Assembly (NCBI RefSeq): GCF_014297465.1
Contig: NZ_JACORT010000001.1
Span: 62,001 to 126,000, forward strand
Reading direction: 5' to 3'
Length of the DNA: 64,000 bases
From: Ramlibacter cellulosilyticus
Lineage (GTDB): Bacteria; Pseudomonadota; Gammaproteobacteria; Burkholderiales; Burkholderiaceae_C
The translations under genes and the position numbers were made by a program. Positions within the stretch are counted from its first letter, which is position 1. Every line of letters starts with the position of its first letter. Below the pieces are notes generated by a model. That model was given only the letters and a program-made list of their open reading frames with translations. It was not told where the DNA came from and did not search any database. Below are positions 1 to 7,613 of this stretch, in pieces.

Positions 1-1280
1 ACGAGCAGGCGGCACTGACCTCGCTGCCCGCGCCGGGCACGAGCTCGACGACCGATGCCGTCGCACCGGGCACCGGCACGGACCGCAGCGGCCTCACCAG
101 CGCGCGCGTGAAGCTCACCGTGCCGGTGCCCGGCGTGCCGCAGGCCGACGTCTACGGCCTGCTGGAAGAAGCCGTCGCCGGCGGCAGCGGCCGCGAGGCA
201 GGCGTCGGCGCCAACTACCAGTTCAATCCCACCACCAGGCTGTACGCGCGCCACGACTTCATCAACAGCCTGCACGGCGCCTACACCTTGAGCGGCGAGG
301 TCTCCCGCTACAACACGGTCGCGGGCGTCGACTCCACGCTGCCGGACAGCACCCAGCTGTTCAACGAATACCGCGTCGGCGATGCGATCGACGGCCGTAC
401 GGCCGAAGCCGCGCTCGGCCTGCGCCGCACCGTGCGCCTGCCCAACGGGCTGAACGTCAGCGGCACCCTGCAGCGCATCAAGCCGGTGGCGGGCCCGTCC
501 AGCGAAGACTCCAGCGCCGTCACCCTCGGCGCGGAATACGTCGCGGCCGCCACCTGGAAGGCGTCCGGCCAGTTGCAGTGGCAGGCCTCCACCAGCACGC
601 GCACGCGCCTGGCGAGCGGCGCCCTGGTGAACCGCCTCGACCGCGAGTGGACGCTGCTGAACCGCTTCCTCTGGCACGACGAGCGCCCCGTGACGGGCAA
701 CGGCGAGCACGAGCGCGTGGCGGCGCAGTCCGGCTTGGCGTACCGCCCCGTGGACAGCGACCAGTGGAACGCGCTCGCGCGCGTCGAATACAAGAAGGAA
801 CAGGACACCACGGTGGTGACGGGCAACGACCAGTCGTCCTGGATCCTGTCCACGCACCTGAACGTGCAGCCGGCGCGGGGCTGGTCCATGAACGCGCGCT
901 ACGCGGCCAAGTTCGCGCGCGACCGCTCCCTGGGCCTGGAGAGCCGCTCCTTCACGCAGCTCCTGGGCGGCCGCTCGGTCTGGGACATCGACGGGCGCTG
1001 GGACGTGGGCGTGCAGGCCTACGGCCTCTGGGGCAACCACGCCACGCAGGCAGCGCTCGGCATCGAAGTGGGCTACCTGGTGTGGAAGAATCTCTGGTTG
1101 TCCGTGGGCTACAACTTCCAGGGCTTCTCCGCGCGCGACATGGCCGGCGACGCCACCACCTCCAGGGGCGCGTACCTGCGCCTGCGCTTCAAGTTCGACG
1201 AGATGCTGCTCGATGCCGCCGGCACCGCGCAGGCGGACGCGCGCGCGCAGGCCGAGCCAGCGGCGGAGGCGGCGCAATGA
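1..1280 (+). CDS. C-terminal part of an outer-membrane beta-barrel surface protein (5' end outside window)
   Basis: The frame is already open at base 3 and has no stop before 1280, so the gene starts upstream of the window. The 426 visible residues begin with a short Pro/Thr/Gly-rich linker. A long run of alternating polar and aromatic/hydrophobic residues follows (for example GANYQFNPTTRLYARHDF and WLSVGYNFQGFSARDM), as expected for antiparallel strands of a porin-like barrel. The last barrel-like strand, YLRLRFKFDE, is followed by an Ala/Gln-rich tail, so the usual terminal Phe is absent. The stop overlaps the next start (ATGA), so this gene and the secreted DUF11-type protein are probably translated together. 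The role is unknown; display of, or partnership with, the following protein is an inference from the overlap. Confidence 0.7.
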   Translation, partial: EQAALTSLPAPGTSSTTDAVAPGTGTDRSGLTSARVKLTVPVPGVPQADVYGLLEEAVAGGSGREAGVGANYQFNPTTRLYARHDFINSLHGAYTLSGEVSRYNTVAGVDSTLPDSTQLFNEYRVGDAIDGRTAEAALGLRRTVRLPNGLNVSGTLQRIKPVAGPSSEDSSAVTLGAEYVAAATWKASGQLQWQASTSTRTRLASGALVNRLDREWTLLNRFLWHDERPVTGNGEHERVAAQSGLAYRPVDSDQWNALARVEYKKEQDTTVVTGNDQSSWILSTHLNVQPARGWSMNARYAAKFARDRSLGLESRSFTQLLGGRSVWDIDGRWDVGVQAYGLWGNHATQAALGIEVGYLVWKNLWLSVGYNFQGFSARDMAGDATTSRGAYLRLRFKFDEMLLDAAGTAQADARAQAEPAAEAAQ

Positions 1281-3796
1281 AGCGCGTGCTCGTGATGATC
1301 TGCCGCTTCCTGCTCGCGTGCGTGCTGGGCGTCGCCGCCTTCCTGGCGGCGCCGGGCAGCGCGAACGCCGCCGGCTGCGCGCCGGCCACCACGCAAGGCA
1401 CCGCGCCGGCCGACTTCCGCACCTATTGCTGGCTGGACCTCACCGGCTACAACGACGGCACTGCCAGCAGCGGAACGGGCCAGAACTTCTCGTTCACGCT
1501 TCCGGACGGCACCACGGTCTCGTTCAACCTCAAGCGCACCGGCGGCGCGCTCACCACGGTGGCCGTGCCCTCCTGGACCGGCTCCGCGTTCGGCAACGCC
1601 GCCTTCAACGGCATCCCGGGCCGGCCCATCCTGTACCAGGCCACCAACGGCACGACGGTGACCGTCACCATCAGCGCGATCTCCGTGGTGCCCCCGACCG
1701 GGGGGAGTGCTCAGTACTCGATGATCGTGGGCGACGGCGAGTCGAGCAACGGCGGCGAGTCGCTCCGTTTCACCACCACCGGCGGCAACTGGACGCGCAT
1801 CGCCACCATCTACAACACCGGCAGCACCACGCTGCCGGGCGTCACGGGCGAGGGCACGCAGCAGGTCGACGTCACCGGCGTGAACGGCACCGTCGGCAGC
1901 TTCGTCTGGCGTTCGGACAACAACCCGAAGCAGATCACCGCCCGCATGGTGGGCAGCGGCCTGCAGGGCGTCATCATCGGCATGCGGTACGCGTCGGTGT
2001 CCGTCGTGTCGCAGATCACCGGGCAGCGCTACAACGCGGCGGACCAGTTCACCTATCGCCTGGGCACCAACACCGGCACGGTGCTCGCCTCGGGCTCCAC
2101 CACGAGCACGGCGACCTCGGGCTTCGCGGTCGCCTCGGTGCCCACGGTCGCGGCGAGCTACCCCTTCGTCGTCTCGCAGGTGATGGCCGCGGGCAGCGTG
2201 GGCACGCTCGCCAACTACACGACTTCGCTGACCTGCACGAACTCGACCTCCGGCACCGGCACGACGATGCCGACCAACGTCTCCGGCAATTCGTACACCT
2301 TCAACAGCCTGGCGTACGGGGACGCGATCCTTTGCACGTTCACGAACACGCCGATCTTCAACACCATCGTCGGCACCGTCTACCACGACATCAACCACAA
2401 CGGCGCACGCGACGGGCCGGAAGGCGGGCCCGGCGTCGCCGGCTTCTACGTGAAGATCGCGCCCGTCTCCGGCGGCACCTGCACGGGGCCGGCCACGCAG
2501 TACGCCACGGTCGATGCGTCCAGCGGCGCGTACACCTTGCCCAACCTCGCGCAAGGCACCTACTGCGTGATCCTGGACAACAACACGACGCTCTCCGACA
2601 TCACGCCGACGCTGCCCGCGGGCTGGCTGCCGACCGAGAGCCCCAGCGGCGTGCTGCAGGTCTCCGTGCCCGCGGGCTCGCCGACGCCGGTGCCGCAGGA
2701 CTTCGGGGTCTACAACGGGTCGCGGCTCGCGGGCACCGTCTTCGCGGACGTCGGCACGGGCGGCGGCACGGCCAACAACGGGGCGAAGGACGGCAGCGAA
2801 GCCGGCCTGGCCACCGTGACGGTGACGGCGTCTTCGGGCGCGACCGCGGTGGCGAGCGCGCAGACCGCGGGCGACGGCACGTTCACCTTGTGGGTGCCCG
2901 CCACCGCCACCGGCACGCTCACCCTGTCGGCCACGCCGCCTGCCGGCTACCTCGCCACGGGCGGCAGCGCAGGCACCACCGGCGGCAGCTACACGCGGCC
3001 CAACGTCACGTACCCGTCGGCGGCGGGACAGGTCTACAGCGGCGTGCTCTTCGGCCTGGTGCCGCCCAACACGTTCACGCCCAACGGGGCGCAGACGGCG
3101 CAGGCCGGTTCGGTCGTGTTCTATGCGCACACGTTCCAGGCGGGCAGCGGCGGGCAGGTGAGCTTCTCGCTGGCGAACGTCGCCAGTCCCGCGAACACCG
3201 GCTGGAACGCCATCGTGTACCGCGACGCCAACTGCAGCGCGTCACTCGACGGCACCGAACCCGCGTTGACGGCGCCGGTCACGGTCACGGCCGGACAGCA
3301 GGTCTGCCTCGTGGTGAAGCAGTTCGTGCCGTCGGGGACGGCCTTCGGCGCGCTGAACACGGTCACGGCGACGGCGGCCTTCACGTACACGAACGCGTCG
3401 CCCGCGCTCTCGGCCAACCTCGCCGTGACCGACGTGACCACCGTCGGCGAGCCCACGGCGCTCTCCCTGCGCAAGCTGGTCGCGAACGTCACGCGCGGCG
3501 GCACGGCATCGACCTCGGTGAATGCGACGCCGGGCGAGCTGCTGCAGTACACGCTGACGGCGCAGAACAACGGCGGCGGTCCTCTTTCAACGCTGGTGAT
3601 CAACGACGCCACGCCCGCATTCACCGTGTTCGTGAGCGCCGCCTGCCCCGGCACGCTGCCGGCGGGCATCACGGGCTGCACGATCGCTTCGCAACCCGCG
3701 GCGGGCGGCACCGGCGGCGTGCAGTGGACCTTCACCGGCACGCTCGCCGCGAGCGCGCAGCTGGTGGTGAGCTACCAGGTGCGGCTGAGCCAGTAA
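1277..3796 (+). CDS. Secreted multi-domain DUF11/SdrD-B-like adhesin-type protein, 839 aa
   Basis: Starts at the ATG overlapping the previous stop. Residues 1-31 form a clear Sec signal peptide ending SANA before AGCAP. Residues about 35-260 resemble CshA-fibril-like beta-sandwich material built around a FSFTLPDGTTVSFNLKR segment. A prealbumin-like segment follows, ending FTNTP. Two SdrD-B/carboxypeptidase-regulatory-like modules follow: the first begins VGTVYHDINHNGARDGPEGG, the second LAGTVFADVGTGGG. Residues about 730-839 are a DUF11-like domain (YTLTAQNNGGGPLS). There is no sortase motif or C-terminal membrane segment, so retention at the surface would need a partner; the upstream barrel protein is the obvious candidate. 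Thr, Ala and Gly content is very high, typical of such repeats. Domain names are by eye. Confidence 0.75.
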   Translation: MKRVLVMICRFLLACVLGVAAFLAAPGSANAAGCAPATTQGTAPADFRTYCWLDLTGYNDGTASSGTGQNFSFTLPDGTTVSFNLKRTGGALTTVAVPSWTGSAFGNAAFNGIPGRPILYQATNGTTVTVTISAISVVPPTGGSAQYSMIVGDGESSNGGESLRFTTTGGNWTRIATIYNTGSTTLPGVTGEGTQQVDVTGVNGTVGSFVWRSDNNPKQITARMVGSGLQGVIIGMRYASVSVVSQITGQRYNAADQFTYRLGTNTGTVLASGSTTSTATSGFAVASVPTVAASYPFVVSQVMAAGSVGTLANYTTSLTCTNSTSGTGTTMPTNVSGNSYTFNSLAYGDAILCTFTNTPIFNTIVGTVYHDINHNGARDGPEGGPGVAGFYVKIAPVSGGTCTGPATQYATVDASSGAYTLPNLAQGTYCVILDNNTTLSDITPTLPAGWLPTESPSGVLQVSVPAGSPTPVPQDFGVYNGSRLAGTVFADVGTGGGTANNGAKDGSEAGLATVTVTASSGATAVASAQTAGDGTFTLWVPATATGTLTLSATPPAGYLATGGSAGTTGGSYTRPNVTYPSAAGQVYSGVLFGLVPPNTFTPNGAQTAQAGSVVFYAHTFQAGSGGQVSFSLANVASPANTGWNAIVYRDANCSASLDGTEPALTAPVTVTAGQQVCLVVKQFVPSGTAFGALNTVTATAAFTYTNASPALSANLAVTDVTTVGEPTALSLRKLVANVTRGGTASTSVNATPGELLQYTLTAQNNGGGPLSTLVINDATPAFTVFVSAACPGTLPAGITGCTIASQPAAGGTGGVQWTFTGTLAASAQLVVSYQVRLSQ

Positions 3797-3798
3797 GG

Positions 3799-4077
3799 CT
3801 AGGGGCGCTCGCCGCCCGCCGCGGAGCCGTTCGCGCTGGGCGCCTTCGCGCCGCGTCCCGACGAGCCCTTGTCCTTGTCCTTGTCCTTCTCGTCCGACTT
3901 GCGGCGGCTGCCTTCGGAGGGGCGTTCCGCCCGCGCACCCAGGCCGCCCGTGCGGCCGGCGCGCGGCGGCAGCGGCTCCTGCGGCGCCGACTTGTCGTGG
4001 CAGCCGTCTTCCTTTTCCGCTTCGGTGACGGCTTCGGCCGGCATTGCCTGCGCGGACTGGCTGGTGTTCGAGGCCAT
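3799..4077 (-). CDS. Small highly charged hypothetical protein, 92 aa
   Basis: Convergent with the DUF11-type gene; the two stops are about 3 bases apart. I start it at the ATG beginning MASNTSQSAQ, which has a G-rich ribosome site (TTGGGGGAT) just upstream; an open frame extends further but looks like shadow. The product is low-complexity, with an acidic first third, a single Cys-His (GCHDK), then Arg/Gly stretches and a KSDEKDKDKDKG run. It is probably disordered and cytoplasmic. No family recognised. It could be spurious, but the start, composition and tight convergent packing favour a real gene. Confidence 0.5.
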   Translation of the reverse strand: MASNTSQSAQAMPAEAVTEAEKEDGCHDKSAPQEPLPPRAGRTGGLGARAERPSEGSRRKSDEKDKDKDKGSSGRGAKAPSANGSAAGGERP

Positions 4078-4173
4078 GGCATCCCCCAAGGTGTGAAGCA
4101 CAGCTTCCCCACCGGCGAAGCGCGACGGTGCAGGAGCGGCGGCGCTTCGCGCGTCGGACGGGGCGCCACGCCC

Positions 4174-4193
4174 TATAGTCCCTCCAAGAAAGG
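4174..4193 (+). promoter_or_regulatory. Possible -10 box and ribosome site of the 2H-like gene
   Basis: TATAGT at 4174-4179 lies 19 nt upstream of the ATG at 4199. AAGAAAGG at 4186-4193 would serve as a purine-rich ribosome site. I see no good -35 hexamer, so this is a weak call. Confidence 0.3.
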
Positions 4194-4198
4194 TTCGC

Positions 4199-4627
4199 AT
4201 GGCCCAGCAAGATCCCTCCGTCCTCACGGCGGCCCAGGCCTACCACCGGGCGCCGCCCGGGCGGCGCGTCATCGGATGGAAGCTCGACCGCGAAGAGCGC
4301 GACACCCTGCTCGCGCGCTTTCCCGCCCGCTACGGCAACGTCGTCGCCGACCACGTGACGCTGAAGGCGTACGTGGACGCGAAGAGCGCGCTGCCGCCGC
4401 CGGCCACGGGCGTGATCGTCGGCCGCAGCGACGACGGCCGCGGCGTGGAAGCGATGGTGGTGCAGGTCGACGGCAGCACGGAGCGCCCCGACGGCAGCAA
4501 GTACCACGTCACGTGGTCGCTCGGCCCCAACCGCAAGGCGGTGGAGAGCAACGACGTGATCGCCAGGCGTGGCTGGGAGCCGGTGGACCCGCCGGTGCCG
4601 GTGCAGCTCACGCCCGCGCTGTTCTGA
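4199..4627 (+). CDS. Putative 2H-phosphoesterase-like protein, 142 aa
   Basis: The protein carries two H-x-[ST]-hydrophobic motifs: HVTL at residues 52-55 (context ADHVTLKAY) and HVTW at 103-106 (context KYHVTWSL). Two such motifs are the hallmark of the 2H phosphoesterase fold, which acts on cyclic phosphates, nucleotides or RNA ends. The preceding WKLDREERDTLLARFPARY segment resembles the single-domain bacterial branch of this superfamily linked to RNA-repair 'Swiss army knife' proteins. There is no signal peptide, so it should be cytoplasmic. Motif spacing of 51 residues is shorter than in the 2'-5' ligase type. Substrate is unknown and neighbours give no clue. The motifs are seen; the family assignment is inference. 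Confidence 0.5.
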   Translation: MAQQDPSVLTAAQAYHRAPPGRRVIGWKLDREERDTLLARFPARYGNVVADHVTLKAYVDAKSALPPPATGVIVGRSDDGRGVEAMVVQVDGSTERPDGSKYHVTWSLGPNRKAVESNDVIARRGWEPVDPPVPVQLTPALF

Positions 4628-4649
4628 ACTTGCGTTAAGGTCGCGGGCC

Positions 4650-5366
4650 ATGAACCCGAACGCTTTCACGCCCCACGGGCGCCTGCGCGCCTCCATCAAC
4701 CTCGGCAATCCCATCCTCGCGGGCAAGGACGCGGCGACCGGCGAAGCGAAGGGCGTGTCCGTGGATCTCGCGCGCGCGTTCGCCGAGCGCATCGGCGTGC
4801 CGCTGGAGCTCGTGGTGTTCGACACGGCCGGCAAGTCCGTCGACGCCGTGGCCGGCGAGCAGGCGGACATCGGCTTCTTCGCGATCGACCCCAAGCGCGG
4901 CGAGCACATCGCCTTCACGCCGCCCTACGTGCTGATCGAAGGCTGCTACCTGGTGCGCGACGCGTCGCCGCTGCAGGCCAACGAGGAAGTGGACCGCGCG
5001 GGCCAGCGCGTGGTGGTGGGCAAGGGCAGCGCCTACGACCTCTACCTCTCGCGCGAACTGAAGAACGCGCAGATCGTGCATGCGCCGTCGTCGCCGGCGG
5101 TGGTGCAGCACTTCGTGGACACCGGGGCCGAAGTGGCCGCGGGCGTGAAGCAGCAGCTGGACATGGATGCGAAGCGGATCGGCGGCATGCGGCTGCTGCC
5201 GGGGCGCTTCATGGTGATCCGGCAGGCGATGGGGTGTCCGCGGAGTCGCGGCGCGGAGGCGGCCGCGGCGTTGGCCGCGTTCGTCGAGGAGATGAAGGCG
5301 AGCGGCTTCGTGGCGGAGGCGCTGAAGCGGCACGGGATCGAGGGCGCGTCCGTGGCGCCGGCGTGA
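4650..5366 (+). CDS. Family-3 solute-binding-like protein without signal peptide, 238 aa
   Basis: Resembles the amino-acid ABC receptor fold (SBP_bac_3): an opening RLRASINLGNPIL strand, GVSVDLARAFAERIGVPLELV, an AGEQADIGFFAIDPKRGEHIAFTPPY segment, and VVVGKGSAYDLYLSREL in lobe two. Family members normally carry a Sec signal. Here the mature-type fold starts within ten residues of the ATG at 4650, and no upstream start adds a hydrophobic segment. It is therefore probably cytoplasmic, perhaps a ligand sensor or enzyme derived from a receptor (inference). There are no permease or ATPase genes nearby. Start choice: the first ATG that gives the fold. Confidence 0.65.
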   Translation: MNPNAFTPHGRLRASINLGNPILAGKDAATGEAKGVSVDLARAFAERIGVPLELVVFDTAGKSVDAVAGEQADIGFFAIDPKRGEHIAFTPPYVLIEGCYLVRDASPLQANEEVDRAGQRVVVGKGSAYDLYLSRELKNAQIVHAPSSPAVVQHFVDTGAEVAAGVKQQLDMDAKRIGGMRLLPGRFMVIRQAMGCPRSRGAEAAAALAAFVEEMKASGFVAEALKRHGIEGASVAPA

Positions 5367-5373
5367 GGGTGAC

Positions 5374-5478
5374 ATTGCTGGGGTGCGCTTCGCGCGACCC
5401 AGCCTACCGCGGAGTACGAACGTCGCGAAGTGCCTCGTAGCGTTGTAGGCTGGGTTGCGCGAAGCGCACCCCAGCAAT
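5374..5478. repeat. Inverted pair of GTAG hairpin elements (REPIN-like)
   Basis: Two 34-nt arms, 5374-5407 (minus orientation) and 5445-5478 (plus), match at 33 of 34 positions when one is reverse-complemented. Each arm begins GTAG at its inner end and is itself a hairpin: GCTGGG pairs with CCCAGC and GCGC with GCGC around a GAA loop. The GTAG ends face each other across a 37-nt spacer. GTAG at the foot of a hairpin, duplicated in inverted orientation, is the organisation described for REPIN elements mobilised by RAYT transposases. No RAYT gene is in the window. Confidence 0.8.
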
Positions 5479-5499
5479 CCCAGCCCCCACAATCCCTCC

Positions 5500-5925
5500 A
5501 TGACCCAGCTCACCCTGCAACAAGCCAGCCAGATCATCACCGCCGCCCTCGCGAAGTCGAAGGAAAGCGGCTACCAGCCCATGGGCATCGCCGTGCTCGA
5601 CGCGTCCGGCAACCTCAAGGCCTTCGCCAGCGAGGACGGCGCCAGCATGTTCCGTTTCGACGTCGCACGCGCCAAGGCCTGGGGCGCCGTCGGCATGGGC
5701 GTGTCCAGCCGCACGCTGGCCGAACGCGCCAAGGGCAACCCGAACTTCTTCGTCTCGCTGGCGGCCACCGCCGACGGCAAGTTCCTGCCGCAGACCGGCG
5801 CCGTCGTGATCAAGGACGCGCAAGGCAAGTTGCTCGGGGCCGTCGGCGCGAGCGGCGGAACCGGCGACGAAGACGAAGCCATCTGCATCGCGGGTGTGCA
5901 GGCCGCCGGCCTCCAGCACGGCTGA
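5500..5925 (+). CDS. GlcG/HbpS-family heme-binding-like protein, 141 aa
   Basis: Follows the GlcG/HbpS pattern: LQQASQIITAALAKSKESG at the N-terminus, then GIAVLDASGNLKAFASEDGA, FDVARAKAWGAVGMG, and a closing VGAVGASGGTGDEDEAICIAGV. Length is typical of the family (about 135-150 residues). Members are small oligomeric alpha/beta proteins. Some bind heme; GlcG accompanies glycolate oxidation genes in enterobacteria but its biochemical role is unclear. No signal peptide. The start at 5500 lacks a good ribosome site, and the inverted hairpin pair ends 21 nt upstream, so its leader abuts the repeat. Family assignment firm, function not. Confidence 0.8.
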   Translation: MTQLTLQQASQIITAALAKSKESGYQPMGIAVLDASGNLKAFASEDGASMFRFDVARAKAWGAVGMGVSSRTLAERAKGNPNFFVSLAATADGKFLPQTGAVVIKDAQGKLLGAVGASGGTGDEDEAICIAGVQAAGLQHG

Positions 5926-5967
5926 CACGACGGCAGCAGCGCCGGCGCCCGGAGTAAAGTCCCGCCC

Positions 5968-6618
5968 GTGCATCGCCTCGCCTCCGAACTCTCCCGCCTC
6001 GGTTTCACGGCTGCTGCCGACGGCAGCGCGCCTGCCTGCGTGCTCTCGCTCGCGGGCGCGGCAGCGTGGGACGCGCTGTCCGCCGCCTGGAAAGGCGTGC
6101 AGGCGGACCTGGGACTGCCGGCGCCGGGCATCGCGGTCGCCGGCGACGCGGGGTACCAGCTGTGGTTCGCCTTCGACCCGTCCGTCGATGCCGCGCGCGC
6201 ACGTGCGTTCGTGGAGGCCTTGCGCGGCCGCTACCTGGCCCAGGTGCCGCCCGCGCGCGTGCGCATCGCGCCGGCCGGCGAGCCGCCGCCGCGCGAACTG
6301 GCGCCGGGGCGCTGGTCCGCGTTCGTCGCGCCGGACCTCGCGGCGCTGTTCGCCGAAGAGACCTACATCGACCTGCAACCGAGCGAGGACGCGCAGGCGG
6401 ACCTGCTGTCGCGGTTGCGGTGCATCCCGGCGGCTGACCTTGCGCGTGCGCTGCAGGAACTCCAGCCGGTGCAGGCGGCGCCCGCGCAGGCTTCCGCCGC
6501 CGTCGCGCGCGACCCGTCCGAAGACCCGCGCGCCTTCCTTCTCTCCGTGATGAACGACGCTTCCGTGCCGCTCGCGCTGCGCATCGAGGCCGCCAAGGCC
6601 TTGCTGCGCCAGCCTTGA
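5968..6618 (+). CDS. Hypothetical protein, 216 aa, GTG start
   Basis: No family recognised. The GTG at 5968 is the only plausible start before the conserved-looking LASELSRLGFTA segment; GGAG lies at 5951-5954. The protein is Ala/Pro-rich and soluble. It has a mixed alpha/beta first half (including GYQLWFAFDPSVDAARARAF), a central PPARVRIAPAGEPPP stretch, an ETYIDLQPSEDAQADLL segment, and a Pro/Ala linker leading to a C-terminal helix. A TAAAGT hexamer ends 7 nt before the GTG, so the message could be leaderless (inference). It lies between the GlcG-like and L,D-transpeptidase genes with no evident functional tie. Confidence 0.6.
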   Translation: MHRLASELSRLGFTAAADGSAPACVLSLAGAAAWDALSAAWKGVQADLGLPAPGIAVAGDAGYQLWFAFDPSVDAARARAFVEALRGRYLAQVPPARVRIAPAGEPPPRELAPGRWSAFVAPDLAALFAEETYIDLQPSEDAQADLLSRLRCIPAADLARALQELQPVQAAPAQASAAVARDPSEDPRAFLLSVMNDASVPLALRIEAAKALLRQP

Positions 6619-6730
6619 ACCGGCGGGCGGCTGCTCGGCTTTCCTACACGCGCTTCGGCCGGCGGCGCACCGGTTGCCGCGCCGCGTTGCGTACGCTGGC
6701 CGGACGACAGCACATCACCGGAGGAAGTCC

Positions 6731-7606
6731 ATGCCGCACGATCCCGCCCATGTCCCGCAGCCGTCCCGCGTCGGGCCGCTGCTGCGCGGATGCATCGGCC
6801 TGTGCGCGGCACTGGTCCTGGGCTCGGCCCTCGCCGCGCCCGAACCGGCACACAAGCAGGGAAGCTCTGCCACCCAGGTCGCCAAGGCGAAGAAGAAGGC
6901 CGTGAAGCCCAAGGGCAAGACCACGGCGAAGGCACCGGGCAAGGCCACGGCGAAGGCGCGCGAACAGAAGCCGGGGCCGCTCGCCGATTTCGGCGGCACG
7001 ACGGCATCCCCCGAAGTCGTGCACATTGCGAACTGGGCTTCCTATACGCGCAATCCCGGCGGCCGGGGCTTCGTCGTCATCGACAAGAAGCAGGCCCGCA
7101 TGTACGTGTTCGACCGCTCGGGCAAGCTGAAGGGCAACTCGCAGGTGCTCCTCGGCAAGGCAGTGGGCGACACCTCGGCGCCCGGCGTCGGCAACAAGCC
7201 GCTGGCGCAGCTGAAGGAGAGCGAGAAGACGACGCCCGCGGGCCGCTTCCTCGCGCTCCCCGGCAAGAACATGCGCGGCGACGACATCATCTGGATCGAC
7301 TACAACGCCGCAGTCTCCATGCACCGCATGCACAGCGTGTCGGCGAGCGAGAAACGTGCGGACCGCATGGCGAGCGAGACGCCCGACGACAACCGCATCT
7401 CGAACGGCTGCGTCAACGTGCCGCCGTCCTTCTACAACAAGGTGCTGCGCCCCACCGTGCTGAAGCAGGGCGCGTACGTGTACGTGCTGCCGGAGACGCG
7501 CACACCGCAGCAGATGTTCGGGTCGTACGACGTGCCGGCGGCCGGCAAGGCCACCGCCGTGGCGAAGGACGGGGGCGACGCGGCGAAGAAGTCCGCGAAG
7601 TCCTGA
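6731..7606 (+). CDS. L,D-transpeptidase (YkuD domain) with Lys/Ala-rich linker, 291 aa
   Basis: Cell-wall enzyme family that transfers or cross-links peptidoglycan stem peptides through a catalytic cysteine. Residues 1-36 carry a hydrophobic export segment (IGLCAALVLGSALA). Residues about 50-80 are a Lys/Ala/Pro linker like a histone H1 tail. The catalytic domain occupies about 110-255, with His198/His201 and SNGC at 224-227 (Cys227 nucleophile; the family consensus is [ST][HN]GC). A second Lys/Ala-rich tail ends the protein. The start at 6731 has an excellent GGAGGAAG ribosome site. The basic linkers could bind anionic wall polymers or membrane (inference). Exact wall reaction unknown. Confidence 0.85.
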   Translation: MPHDPAHVPQPSRVGPLLRGCIGLCAALVLGSALAAPEPAHKQGSSATQVAKAKKKAVKPKGKTTAKAPGKATAKAREQKPGPLADFGGTTASPEVVHIANWASYTRNPGGRGFVVIDKKQARMYVFDRSGKLKGNSQVLLGKAVGDTSAPGVGNKPLAQLKESEKTTPAGRFLALPGKNMRGDDIIWIDYNAAVSMHRMHSVSASEKRADRMASETPDDNRISNGCVNVPPSFYNKVLRPTVLKQGAYVYVLPETRTPQQMFGSYDVPAAGKATAVAKDGGDAAKKSAKS

Positions 7607-7613
7607 GCCCGGA

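Noticed and set aside
1213..4638. 1141-codon open frame on the + strand in a second frame
   Set aside because: Overlaps the DUF11-type and 2H-like genes out of frame and encodes Arg/His-rich sequence without domains.
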